Part shown: positions 43,433 through 55,428 of the stretch, piece by piece
How the letters are laid out: the number at the start of each line of letters is the position of its first letter
Numbering within the stretch: position 1 is the first letter of the stretch
Assembly: GCA_020466095.1 (NCBI GenBank)
Contig: CM035807.1
Span: 40,868,496 to 40,932,495, forward strand
From: Chlorops oryzae
Lineage: Eukaryota; Arthropoda; Insecta; Diptera; Chloropidae
DNA length: 64,000 nt
Direction of reading: 5' to 3'
Translations under genes and position numbers: made by a program
The notes under the pieces: model-generated
Databases searched by the model: none
Told to the model about the DNA's origin: nothing
Seen by the model: only the letters and a program-made list of their open reading frames with translations

Positions 43433-46400
43433 TCAAATATGGGCGGAAGACCTTATGCACACTTCTTCCATGAGATTTAACCGTTTGTCATTAATCAAAG
43501 AAGCTTTTACTATCTCATACTTTTTCTGCGACTCCTCATGTGTTAAAGTTAATCGCTGCTGAACCATTCGTTTATTAAGTTCTATTGCTTTAGCATTCTT
43601 TACCAGGTGCTCGTAGTCGTAGTTATCAAATTGGTTTTCAAATTTGCTGAGAAATCGCTTTAAGGACTTAGCTTCAGTTGTAAGCTGAAATTCAATAGGG
43701 TATAAGGATAAGTAAGATATAAATTAAGCCCAACGAAACTTACATCTTCATATTGCCTCTGCAAGTCGTTCAAAAGCGCAAACGATCGAGTTTTCATGTC
43801 ATTCAAGCATGAGTTGTAAGTAGCACAGGATTCTGCTTGTGTCGGGGTCCGCCCTTTATATGGGACAAGGTACGGAGCTAAGTAGTCGGCAGACTTCTTC
43901 GAAACTTCTAGCTTATGCTCCTGTTCACTGGCATGCTGAAACCGTAGAAGATTTAAAAAAATTAAAATTTTTTTAAGCATGTAAACAACAGTCACAATTA
44001 TGAAAATGTGCTTGCAACCCTTCCAGAAACGTAAAGCTGGCAGCCCTTAACATCTGCAGCGAGGAATAAAGTTATGCGGAGAAAAGCGTTTACCCGAAGC
44101 GTGTGTTCGAGTCGGCTTATAATGTCCGTTCAAATACGTTCATTAAGTTAATGTACATAACATCATATAATTCACCTGTTTTTTTTTTTTTACTAAGCAA
44201 ATAAATTCTTAATTATAGTTGTATTAAATCTTAAATAAAAACCCAGCTCAAACTTTTAATTCGCCAGAACACAAACATCGAGCCCCCTTTCAGGTTATAT
44301 TGTAAGTCATATGAAAAAGAAAAAAAGAAGTTTGAATGAAAATTTTAAATCTATGATCCGTAGTTATAATTTAAGCTATTATTATTTATACGGGGTGTTT
44401 CTTACTGGCATACTTTTCTTCGAAAGGTTTGTAAAAATTACTACAGATTCGGGAAAAAAATTTAAAGCTATGTGCTAATGAGACTTTTTTCATACCAAAA
44501 AATTCTTGAAACTGAAGATTCGTAAATGAAAATTTTGTTCATACATTTTTAATTCTTATATTCGAGATACGCTTTGTGATTTGTAATTGAGTTCATTAGG
44601 TGTTAAGTTTTTAAAAATTTTTGCTGGACTCCTTTTCCAGAGGAGTGATACAATAAATAAACTAAATGTTAAAAAAAAAATTTGTAGTAGAAACTATTGG
44701 CTCTCTTTTCCCTTTTTTGAGAGTGTGTTTTCGCTTAAATTTTTCACACCTGATGACACTATACAGGTGAGTCCCTCACCAAACCGATACGTGTTAGGAT
44801 TAAGAGGTATTTAAATTTTTAATTTTCGCATTCTGGTTTAACAACTCGACCATCCACATCTGAATCAGCAAATAAAATCCTAATTTTAGTTCTATTAAAA
44901 TATACTCCTCTCCAAATTTTAATTCGCCCACAGAATAAAACCGTCGTAGCCCCTTTCAAATAAGCGTTCAGAAGTGGGTTTGATCCCGCCGGTGTAAAAA
45001 GAGAAAAAACGAGAAAAACTATTCTTTAATACTACGTATAAGTAAGTTAAAAAACGAAACAAACAAAATCGGACAATAAACGATAAACGATAAAACTATC
45101 GATGATGTGTTAAGTATAGTCGAACACATGAGCAAACGAATGTGATAAACATCAAATAAAACGAGCGAATACACACCAATTGGTTAAGTTCAAATTGGAA
45201 TAATATCAAACCAACCCAATGCAATCAAACGTCTTACGTAAAAACAAAAGAAAATGGAAACGAAATAAACAAAAACGCACTGATAACACGAAGACGTCAG
45301 TTTAAACCAGGGAATGAAACCCAAAACGAATAACCGTAACGGTTAATGGTAACAAATATTTAACGAATGTCGGTATCGGTAAAGGTAAAGGTTTTTCTTG
45401 TATAACGGTGAGGGTTTTACCGGTGTATACCGGTAATTGTAACGAAATAAATTTCAAAATTGTCCCTTAGGAATTGAAATACTTATTTAAGGCTGTTAAA
45501 ATTGCATTTTATATTAACACTAAAATTATGAAGAAAAGTGTGTAAACTGCAAGAGATTTCTCAGTAATTCCTTATAAGAGCATATATGAATGACTAATGA
45601 TTGCTTCCAAAAAACGCTCGCGTTCCGTGCATCTACGTTATTCAAAGGTTTAATAGCAGGATTCATAGACAACATTGGCTTGTCATTGAAAATAAACTAT
45701 TCCGGCAAAAACTATTGAACAAGTAGGTACTGTCGTTGGTACAATAAGCATGTTGATTTAATGTTACGCTTGTACAAAGATGAAATGTGTAGACTCCTCG
45801 TTACATGGACAATAAAGATTTTTTACACCTCGGGTCAGTACAATTTTCCTGCCACCACCGTCTGGAAATACTGCTGACATTTAAACTAGTATTCTTGTCT
45901 CTATTGATTACAGTATAGGCTTTGGGGCACATGTTGGCAGCCTTCTTGCAAGGAAACTAATTTTGTGTTTTTTTTTTTTATTTTTACCGGTAACACAGCT
46001 ATAAGGGTATCGGTAACGGTAAAGGTAGCTAAGTATATATATCCGTTACGGTAAGGGTTGTAATATTTCAAATAATTAAAGAGCCAAGAGTAGGATTCAA
46101 TTATTGATACTTTATTTAGTTGAGGACCGTATTCAGCTTTTTGCCACAATCGGACGTCCTCACCTTTTGATGAATGAAATTGTTCTCCCCGGCCTTAAAC
46201 ATTCTAAGCTCTTATATACTAATCCAAAAGAAGGGAAAGTGCTTTGCATTGCCAAAAGTTGTTTATGCATGATAAGCTATTGATTCGCGGATAGCTTTGA
46301 TCGCATAATTGCTTACGCAAAATATTGACCAACGATCGAGCTTCGATCGCGAGATTGTTTATATGTAATATTGACCAGCGATCGAGCTTCGATCGCATAA

Positions 46401-49400
46401 TTGTTTATGCGAAGGGCTATTGCCAAATTTGCAAGAATAGCATCTCTACGTTTGGTTGACGTGTATTGTCTTATCAGCAGCACAAGTTTGTTGCGCTTTT
46501 GCTTACGCAGCTTATGCTCAGTTAGAATGGCACAAGGCCGATCTTGTGATCGACCGCACAGGGCCGGTATGTGTGGTGATAATGGGGCGTTGAGGGCCCA
46601 TATATTATAATCATGCAACAGGGTAATCAAAACGAATCGGTAGTTAAGGGGTAACGGTAACGGTAAGGGTAACGGTTTCATTCCCTGATTTAAACAAAAA
46701 ATTACAAATAACAGGTTGGATGATAAGTCCCCGGTGTGACACATAGATGGCGTCGCTAGTATTAAATGCATATTTTTTTATATAGTGGCAACCTTCAAAT
46801 GATTCGTGTCAAAATTTGACGTCTGTAAGTCAAATAGTTTGTGAGATAGAGCGTCTTTTGTGAAGCAACTTTTGTTATTGTGAAAAAAATGGAAAAGGAA
46901 TTTCGTGTTTTGATAAAATACTGTTTTCTGAAGAGAAAAAATACAGTGGAAGCAAAAACTTGGCTTGATAATGAGTTTCCGGACTCTGCCCCAGGAAAAT
47001 CAACAATAATTGATTGGTATGCAAAATTCAAGCGTGGTGAAATGAGCACGGAGGACGGAGAACGCAGTGGACGCCCGAAAGAGGTGGTTACCGACGAAAA
47101 CATCAAAAAAATTCACAAAATGATTTTGAATGACCGTAAAATGAAGTTGATCGAGATAGCAGAGGCCTTAAAGATATCAAAGGAACGCGTTGGTCATATC
47201 ATTCATCAATATTTGGATATGAAAAAGCTCTGTGCAAAATGGGTGCCGCGCGAGCTCACATTTGACCAAAAACAACAACGTGTTGATGATTCTGAGCGGT
47301 GTTTGCAGCTGTTAACTCGCAATACACCCGAGTTTTTGCGTCGATATGTGACAATGGATGAAACATGGCTCTATCACTACACTCCTGAGTCCAATCGACT
47401 GTCGGTTGAGTGGACAGCGATCGGTGAACCGTCTCCGAAGCGTGGAAAGACTCAAAAGTCCGCTGGCAAAGTAATGGCCTCTGTTTTTTGGGATGGGCAT
47501 GGAATAATTTTTATCGATTATCTTGAGAAGGGAAAAAACCATCAACAGTGACTATTATATGTCGTTATTGGAGCGTTTGAAGGTCGAAATCGCGGCAAAA
47601 CGGCCCCATATGAAGAAGAAAAAAGTGTTGTTCCACCAAGACAACGCACCGTGCCACAAGTCATTGAGAACGATGGCAAAAATTCATGAATTAGGCTTCG
47701 AATTGCTTCCCCACCCACCGTATTCTCCAGATCTGGCCCCTAGAGACTTTTTCTTGTTCTCAGACCTCAAAAGGATGCTCGCAGGGAAAAAATTTGGCTG
47801 CAATGAAGAGGTGATCGCCGAAACTGAGGCCTATTTTGAGGCAAAACCGAAGGAGTACTACCAAAATGGTATCAAAAAATTGGAAGGTCGTTATACTCGT
47901 TGTATCGCTCTTGAAGGGAACTATGTTGAATAATAAAAACGAATTTTGACAAAAAAATTTGTTTTTCTTTGTTAGACCGGGGACTTATTAGACAACCTGT
48001 TAAGTAGTGAAGCTTCAACATTTTAAAATTGGACAGTTCAAATCGCTTTTACGTGAAAATGGACTAAGAGTGGCGGGAAAAAAAAACTGAGCTAGTAGAA
48101 CCTTAAAGTGAACACCTCGGTACAGATATAATCTAGCACGATTTTGAAAGAGAGACGACGAACGATATTAGTCTACTAAGGCCCCGAAAGGCTGAAATGC
48201 GTGAAATTTTACAAAAAAATTTATTGAATCCGTAAACAATTAAGAAAATGTTGCTCACAACGTAAACGACCGAAATACTCTGGTAAACGAAGTGCCGATA
48301 TCAATTCAAGTAACGTCAATAAACCTGGAAATCACAATTTCTTGGGAAACGAAACGAATACCGGAAACGACAACGTAATGCAACATAATCAACGAGCAGC
48401 TAATTTCTGCAGAACATTTTATCAATCGTATTAAAGAATTATTATAATTTGACGAGGTTGAAAATCAGAGCCAGTTATTACACCATTCACCTGAATCTGT
48501 TAGTGAGTTTTGTTTTTGAGTGTCAGTGTCAGTAGGTACGATTTAAGTGAAATCTCGACCATTTAGTACGTGTGAGTCAGTATTTATCAGGGAGCTGTAA
48601 AAAGCCACGGCGGCACTGAAATTTCGAATCGATAAAGTTTTGGCCATATGTTTGAAGAATATTTTGGCAACAGCGGATATTATCGTGACTAACAAAAAAT
48701 GTCATTAAGAACTCAAATCCCCAAAACGAGATAACGGGATAGCTGATAAAAAATCGGTTTCAAATATTCGATGTTAAAATATCGGGGAACTCGGATACGT
48801 TTCAATAAAGTAAAAAAACCGTGCAAACGTCCAAATGTTGAAACAACAGCTGCACTTGCGGGAACAACAGTGTCGGCGAGCCAATTCTGAATTAGATGTT
48901 ACACGTTTCACTAAAAATCGATAACGTTAATATGTAGTTGAAACTCTTTGTCATAGATGACGAATGTCTTCAAACTGATATGCAAAATAAAGTTCTTCTT
49001 ACAGAGTCGACGGAGGCATTGTGATGTTTGAGCCGGAAAGTTCACAAATAGAAAGTGGAAAAATCTGTTTAACGTCTTGTTAGCAGACTTGCAGTGGGGT
49101 AAAATGCCAAACCGATAAACAAATACTCATTTCGTTACCAAGCGAGTATAAAAACTTATTCGCGTCGGGATTGAGTGGGCTTGGAAAAACTGACTAAAAT
49201 CAATTCAAGATTGATCTCGAAACGGAAAAAGTGATCGCGCACAAACCATATCGTACACCCGAATTTAAAAAAACAATCGTGGCTAAAATGATAATGGTAA
49301 CTGTACAAAACGACATTATGGAACTCTCGGAGTCGCAGTACGCTAGACCAATTCTACTCGTAAAAAAAAGGATCCAACCGATAGCGCGTCGACTGCGATA

Positions 49401-52400
49401 GTCGAGTGCGATAGAGGCGATCCCTTGAATAAGCACATAAAAAAGAAATATATCCAACACCTAACATTGAAGGACATTTACAAGCTGCGAAACGGTATAA
49501 GAACTTTAGCGCACTTGATTTAAATTACGGATATTATTTTATACGGATAAAAGAGTTGAGTCAATCACTACTGATGGGTTATACCAACTTAAGCGCATGT
49601 CATTCGGGATTAGAACGGCACATTTATCATTCCAACTGTTGATAGCGAAGATGAAGAATCAAACCAAAGAAAACGATGTTCTGCTCTAGATGGACGATAT
49701 GCTTTTCGCCAGCGATTCTATCGTGAAACGTGCTAATGACGTTTTCATAAATGCAAATATAACGATGAACTGGGCAGAGTAATTATTTTTAAAGGACCGA
49801 TCAAGTTTTTGGGAAAGTATCAATCGCCGGTTAGTATCAATCCGGCAACTGAAAATTTCAAAATGCCAAGCAATGGAACGGACATCCGCCTTTTTGTGGG
49901 GATAAGTGCATACTTCCGTTATTTTATTCCAGCCTATTCAGTTGTTTGAGAACCACGTTATTTCTTGTGGAAAAACCAAGCACTCAGATGGCGTTCAGCT
50001 CAAAAAAAGGCCTCCGAGGACTTAAAGTGAACAGATGCAACTGGGCTACCTGATGTGCTGCTGCAATTGGATGGAGGCGACTGGAACATGGTTGCATAAT
50101 TTATTTGTTCGACAAGCGCTAGCGAAAAGAATTTCCACAGCTTCAAACTCAAAACTCTTGCAGTGGTGGAATCCTTGGAGCGATTCAGGTACTACATCTA
50201 TGGAAAGCAAGTCCAAGTTGTCCCAATTGTAATTCACTTCGAGCGATAATGGATGAAAACTAATTTATTCTTTAAATTGGAAGCTGGTGGCTTTAGGTGC
50301 ATGATTACTGAACGCGCTCGACCTATTCTTTCTCTCCCTTTGCGTTGAACTCTTAAACTTATCTCTTTCTATACTTAAATTTCTTTACATTTGTACTCTT
50401 AAACTCATCTTCTTTGGATTTGAACTCTTAAATTACTCTTTGCCTTGTTAAATTACTGTTTTTAATTGTATAACTTTAAAAACATACACTCTTGCATTGT
50501 TAACTTACTGTCTTTTATTGTATAACTTTAAAAACCTACACTCTTGCATTTACTGAACGAAAGAAATTGTATAAAAGAGAGAGCTTCCTAACATAAGGAG
50601 AGAATAAACTCAGTCGCCAACTTTAAGCCCAACTCGCTCCGTATTCCTTTATTTAACCGCGATAATTTTTTGAGAATGGCTCTATAGAAAAATGCCTAAT
50701 TCTATTACGAATCAATATACCCGTTCCTCCATGTGCTTTCCGATCAGGGTGGTTCGTTTTGTAGAATTTATAGCCTGGTACCGAAAATTTATTTTTATCT
50801 GTAAGATGTGTCTCTGAAATAAGCATCACATCAATAGAATTGTTTGAAAGGAAGTGGGATAATTCTAGCTTACGCTGATTTATCCCATTTGCATTCCATG
50901 AGCATATAATTAGTAAGCTCATGTTTGTGCAGTAGAAGCTTGCTGAGGCTGCTGTTGCGATCTCATTATCATCTCAAACATATTTTCAACTTTTAACATG
51001 AATTGATTAAGAGTCTGAGTCAGAGTGGCTATCATGGCCTCCAAGTAACCATTTGACAGCTGGGGGGAAGAGTTTGAATTATAGCCACCTTTAGCAACAT
51101 TTGCATAGGACATGGTGTTATTCCCTGGAATATTGACATTATTTTGTTGTGGGACAACAGGAACAATGGCATTATTTTGTTGTGGGACAACAGGATTATT
51201 GAATATGATATTATTCGGCTTAGAACGACCAGCTTGCCTTTTTTCTAACATACGATTTTTTAATTCCTTGTATATTGGGCATCCCCTATAATTTGCGGTG
51301 TGATTTCCACCACAATTGTTGCATTTTTTCATAGCGGGTTGGTTTTTATTTTTATCGCAATTTTTAGAACTATGGAATTCTCTACAAACAACGCAGACAG
51401 TGCGTAGGGTGCAGTATGATTTGGTATGCCCGTATTCTTGGCAATTAGCGCATTGGACAGGGCCAGTACGCTTATGAAGTTCTTCTATTACAACTCAACA
51501 ATGAAGAAGATATTGAATTCCGTAGATTGGATGAGTCTCATTTTTTTTAAGTTTTAAATTATCAGGACAGAGTTCTACTTTAAACATTGGTTGTGGAGTT
51601 TTGGTCCTATTGAAGATGTTCATGACATTTCTTATTTTAAAACCTTTTTCCTCTAAAGCATGCTTAATTTCAAGGGGATCTACATCTGATTCAATGCCTT
51701 TAATTGTCACATTAAGGCCCTTGCTACTTTTAAGCTGGTACGTGTAGTAGTTTTTTTTTATTGTCATCAAATTATTTTGTGACAATTCTAAAACTGTTTT
51801 CCGTATAGACCTGGATTTTGGTCTCGTAGAGATTACTTCTAGTAAGATGCACTATATGGAACGATTCCTTCCCAATGATCTGAGTCAAGCTCATGACTAG
51901 ATTGTTTGAGCTACGCTCGCGGAGGTAGATTGGTGGTGGCTTCGGAGACTTATTTCCAGAAGCGCTTGGAGAAACAGGAGCTTGAGCATCCTCAGTACTT
52001 AGTGCTGCAAATCTATTACCAGTTAGCACGTTCGATGGATTAGCATTTGGGTTTGTTTTATTTACTTTAGGCTTGCCCACATTTGATTTTTGCGGGCTAA
52101 GCTTCCTTTTAATTTTAATGTAGCGGTCCATGCCTGTCTGCACTGCTGGATCGCTTATTTTATTAGCAGGAGCTTTTGTTCCGATGCTATCAAGAAGCGC
52201 CACATCTGTTGCTGAGCTCTCAATGCTGCTGGTTCTTGTATTATCTATTTCAGTTAGAACGGGGGAATTGGTTTGCGATCGCTGTAGCTCAGACGCTTGC
52301 ACTATTAAGTACGCATTTCTGGCGTTAGAGCCACTAAAAGAGTGCCTTCTTTCAGGCTGAAGTTTAAGGGTATCACGTTGCATACGTTGTGCCCTAGCGG

Positions 52401-55350
52401 AAAAGCTTGATAAATCCCTAAGCCTAGCTCTAAGTCTTGCCTAGGATAAGGCAGAGCTTAAAGCTTTGGTGTAGGTTTTTGTACAAGCTAATAGTTTATT
52501 CTAGACAACTTTGGCGAAAGAACAAAGATGCAATGACAAAGAAAATAAATGATAATAGAAAAGAGAGTGGAGAAAGTCGAAATTTGGAATATTGCAACTT
52601 TCGACGTGGAATGATAACGTCTCACCCGATGTAGCTTGAAATCCTCAGTTCCTCAGGACGATGAAGATGAGTAGAATCGCGCGAGTCGGAGAAACAATTA
52701 TAAGGTGCTTTATGCAACTTGAAAATTTGGATTTTAAAAATTTCGATTTGACGAGCGCGTAAACTCAGCTGTTACCGAGCAGGGTTGCCAGCCACTTGTA
52801 ATATGTTTAACAAAAATACGCAATAGTTTTTATTTTTTAATTTCCTTCAAAGAGTTTTGAAATAACTATTAAATTGTAATTTATATAATAAATCTTATAA
52901 TTGTTGCGGTCCCTGCATTATATATATGTTTTTTAAGGGAAATCAGTATATATGTGTTCGAAATAATACACCGTTAAATACTAAAAAAAAAAGCTGCATG
53001 CCATTACAATATTTTAATGGTAAAATAAAAATATTTCTGAAAATGTTATTACTGCCGATCCCGAATAATTAAATATCGTCTAACATGCGTTCTAGATACA
53101 TATAGGTACATATATACTGCAAATACTCTGAGTGTTTCGCAATTCAACAAGAAATGATTAATGCAATTCTCTGGTGTATCCGCCGAAGAAAAAAAAATTT
53201 TGTGTGATCACTTACTTTTGCAATACGTAAGGCTCTCGCAGCTCCATTCCTTAACTTATCAAATATTCGGAAAAGCAGAATAGGTTCCCGCATCTCTTGT
53301 TTTCGTAAGTCTCGGATGTTATTTATATCTTCCATTACACGTTCAAATTGCTTTTTTTTCCGCTCTTCACATTGAAGCTGTTCCAATAACAACCGATAGA
53401 GTTGAAGAGAAGTCCTGTCCGAATCGGTTATATTGGCCTGAGAAAGATTTTATTTTGAGTTAGTTATTGTAGTCACCCGCACTTACCTTATATATTTTCA
53501 CTAAACTTCGATCAAATTTTAGCTCTTCACCATAACCCGGCCTTGCAGGCTTTTGATATTCTATATTCGAAGATGTTAGTGCACCAATATCAAAGTGAAA
53601 TTTCACCACTATTTTTTGTGATGCAATATCAAATACTCGTTCTGCGATATCTTCACTGGGCGGTATTTCGGCTATTGTATTTCGTCCGAATTTTTCCGTT
53701 ATTTTCTTGAAATGAAAGATGTTGTGGAAGTATTAGTAATTTCATATGACATGCCCCCATACTTAAATTTTTGCTTTAATAAATCTCACTTTTCAAATTT
53801 TACAAACATATACCACCGTAAGAGTTACATGTGTAATAGGCTTTTCAGACGAGAAGCTAAATATGCATTTACAGGTAAATTCTATAAATACAACAACATT
53901 TGTGAAAAGAATACATAAATTTGAGTATAGGTGATATAGCCGAACGGCTGGTTGACGTCTGCTACGAATTGTGAAAAATCGAAAGAATTGTATTTAGAAG
54001 ATATTAAAACCTCAATTTTTTCATAAAAGAAATGTTCGTTCTCTTTAAATATGACATCACAATTATTTTGAGGAGCTCTTTTCTGTCTGTTTTTGTCTTA
54101 TCAAAACATTCCATAATATGGTGCTGAGGCTTTAAATAATTCAATGGGGGCTACCCACCCTTATCCACAACGATACTGAGACCTACTGAAATAAAAAACC
54201 AACAACATTACTGCTGATTAAAAATTGATTTTGAAAATTATATTTTGCATATGAGTGGCATTATTTATAAGTTCTGAGTTTTCGTTCAGATTATCAAAAA
54301 GCCTTCATAGCTGCCCACATTATATTTAACAATTGCCAGAATTCTTTTATGAGAGTGCGACGATAGGAAACGAGGAATGTGGGTCATACGGGACGCCTTG
54401 CACGATTTGCTGTAATTGTTCAACAAACGACACAGCGACACAGCGAAATTCAAGATGCAAAATGTAAGCTTAATGGAGAGCATGAAATGCCCATATAGGG
54501 ACATGGTTACTCTGTAGTAAAGGTTTCCAAAAAGTGCAACTTACAAAAAAAGAAGGACTTTCCGATGTTTTGGTTCAATAGAAACGAAGTTAAAATTACA
54601 AAATAGAAACCTTGTTTAAAAGCATGTAATTTGAGCCCTCTCAACCACAGTGGATCTTTCAAATCTTTTGTAAATGTAGATTGCGGAGCGTCAGACCATA
54701 CCAAAAGATGTTCAATACGCTTTATGCAAAGGAAATTATCCTTCAAAATTTATGTGCTCAGTCTATCAAAAGCTGAAATCGGTAACAAGTTCATTTTTGT
54801 TCAAGAAAATTACATCTCGTAAAAGCTGTACCGATCCTCATGGTCAAATTTCACAAAAAGTAAGTACTCTATACACATACTACAGCCTAGCAACACAAAT
54901 TTGAATCATGACAACGCGCTTTTAACTTGACTTTCGGTCTTTTCATCGAAGACTATCAAGCTTTACAGATATGGAAGGAAAAATAGTAGCTGTAAAAAAT
55001 GTGAAATTCGTTAATAGCTTTTGTTTTACTGGATTTATGAAGACCTTTTATAGAAGATTATAGTTATAGTTAAAGGACAAAAATATAAAAATGCAAACAT
55101 TTTCTTTAAAGAGGGTATTTGGCCATGATGCAGTGTGTCGCAAATTTTTATGTAACGTTGCCCGTAAAAGACGGAAAAACTTTAATTTCAATTAGTTGTG
55201 GTATTGTTTCAGAAAGGATTAACTGAAACTATTTTAAGAGTTGTTGGTATACTTAATAAAAATATAAAAAAATCCTTACCAATGTCTCATAAAGGTACAA
55301 TGGATCCGCAAACTTATGTATAGTTACCAGTAATTTTTCATTAAATATCC
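43433..55350 (-). CDS. lobo: DRC7 / lost boys homologue, 3' half, five exons
   Basis: DRC7 (CCDC135) is a subunit of the nexin-dynein regulatory complex on axonemal doublet microtubules; the Drosophila gene lost boys is needed for sperm motility. Exons in transcription order: about 55350-55280 (start uncertain); 53705-53487; 53437-53216; 43935-43744; 43684-43433, ending in TGA. All joins are phase 0 with gtaagt or gtaagg donors and cag or aag acceptors. Family signatures are KITEKFGRN then EDIAERVFDIA (exon 2), RKQEMREPILLFRIFDKLRN (exon 3) and SADYLAPYLVPY with a CLNDMK motif (exon 4), then a coiled-coil C-terminus. Together this is about 320 residues of a protein usually near 850-900; the 5' exons lie beyond the BEL element or outside the window. 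The reading frames are clean, unlike everything around them. The intron 53215-43936 is 9.3 kb and full of transposons. Confidence 0.83.
43936..45299. other. Start of the large lobo intron, non-coding
   Basis: No gene seen. At 44396 a ggggtgtttcttactggcat sequence, with cttcgaaagg behind it, resembles the end of the foldback family at 12705, but no matching right end was found. Confidence 0.4.
45308..46687. mobile_element. Non-autonomous hAT-like element, 1.38 kb
   Basis: Ends cagggaatgaaacc at 45308 and its inverse at 46687, flanked by 8-base gtttaaac (45300-45307) and atttaaac (46688-46695). Subterminal arrays of ggtaacggtaa-type motifs lie just inside both ends, and similar ones lie at 46010-46050, as expected for transposase binding sites in hAT elements. 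No transposase is encoded; the frames at 45901-46149 and 46313-46771 are unsupported. Confidence 0.75.
46300..46415. repeat. Two short tandem units built on a gcgatcgagcttcgatcgc palindrome
   Basis: Units at about 46321-46371 and 46372-46425 share aatattgacca, then cgatcgagcttcgatcgc, then attgtttat. Part of the hAT-like element. Confidence 0.6.
46711..48000 (+). mobile_element. mariner of the irritans subfamily (Himar1-like)
   Basis: Ends acaggttggatgataagtcc at 46711 and, inverted, acaggttgtctaataagtcc at 48000. TA lies at 46709-46710 and 48001-48002. The ends and the transposase are those of the irritans subfamily, whose best-known member is Himar1 of the horn fly. It sits in the large lobo intron. 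Confidence 0.93.
46889..47933 (+). pseudogene. irritans-type mariner transposase, one frameshift
   Basis: DD34D transposase. The first frame (from MEKEFRVLIKYC) has the helix-turn-helix DNA-binding half, WVPREL and the first catalytic Asp (TMDETWL), and stops at 47551. The second frame (47523-47933) continues with SDYYMSLLERLKVEI, the second Asp (HQDNAPC) and the third Asp (APRDFFLF), with 34 residues between the last two. The break is one extra base in the A run at about 47531-47536 (gagaagggaaaaaacc). The APSD motif reads APRD. Apart from this the protein looks almost identical to Himar1 as I remember it, which points to a recent arrival. Confidence 0.93.
48003..48940. other. Intron sequence, possible gypsy gag debris
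   Basis: No clear protein match. Low-coding sequence leading into the gypsy linker at about 48950. It may hold decayed gag/protease. Confidence 0.3.
48950..50240 (+). pseudogene. Decayed Ty3/gypsy RT and RNase H
   Basis: In order on the plus strand: PYRTPEF and NDIMELSESQYARPILLVKK (RT start, 49240-49370); LDLNYGYY-like remains at about 49510; SINPATENFKMPS and LFVGISAYFRYFIPAY (49840-49950, the post-RT connection); then the RNase H motif KTLAVVESLERFRYYIYGKQ in the frame covering 50145-50210. Stops and frame slips throughout, and the YVDD box is not recognisable. It is the oldest gypsy trace here and differs from the element at 36351-41538. Confidence 0.75.
50241..50655 (+). repeat. LTR-like segment after the gypsy relic
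   Basis: Contains a repeated block (ttgtataactttaaaaac, then acactcttgcatt, twice), a TATA-like gtataaaagagagag at about 50570 and aataaactcagtcgcc. This is consistent with an insect LTR promoter and R region, but no paired LTR or duplication was found. The right edge abuts the truncated LINE. Confidence 0.4.
50653..50922 (-). pseudogene. Jockey-type ORF2, endonuclease N-terminus only
   Basis: The 89-residue frame begins MSLLIICSWNANGINQRK and has the APE endonuclease motifs NANGIN, LISETHLT and GGTGILIR. It breaks off after FSKNY. The start codon overlaps the ORF1 stop (ATGA, 50922-50919), an arrangement typical of termination-reinitiation in LINEs. Confidence 0.82.
50919..52383 (-). pseudogene. 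Jockey-type ORF1 (Gag-like) protein, frameshifted
   Basis: ORF1 proteins of Jockey LINEs bind the element RNA. 52383-51772 is a Ser/Pro-rich N-terminus (NRFAALSTEDAQAPVS, PPPIYLRERSS). After a frame change, 51785-51495 carries the pre-CCHC domain (LNVTIKGIESDVDPLEIKHA). A damaged stretch (about 51490-51340) holds the first knuckles. 51332-50919 has the last knuckle (CNNCGGNHTANYRGCP) and an Asn/Gln-rich tail. The final TGA overlaps the ORF2 start as ATGA. Confidence 0.78.
52641..53215. other. Lobo intron, non-coding
   Basis: Nothing recognised before the donor of exon 3 (acttac at 53210-53215 on the plus strand). Confidence 0.5.
53706..55273. other. Lobo intron, no convincing exon
   Basis: A 79-residue minus-strand frame at 54746-54507 (KRIEHLLVWSDAPQSTFTKD) is protein-like but has no good donor/acceptor pair in phase. 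A plus-strand trace at 54300-54480 is also unidentified. Otherwise AT-rich. Confidence 0.4.
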
Positions 55351-55428
55351 TTTGTTCAATTTTTTGACTTTACCAAAATTTTATTTGTAAAGGTTCGACA
55401 AAGCAAGACCCAATATATTGCTAATTAC

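Larger units (their letters stand above)
50653..52640 (-). mobile_element. Jockey-like LINE, 5' part only
   Basis: 5' region (52640-52384), ORF1 and the first 90 codons of ORF2 on the minus strand. It is truncated at the 3' side (about 50655), the reverse of the usual 5' truncation of LINEs, so a later rearrangement or insertion cut it. Confidence 0.75.

Noticed and set aside
54507..54746. Minus-strand frame considered as an extra lobo exon
   Set aside because: No in-phase acceptor/donor pair, and no similarity to DRC7 that I can recognise.
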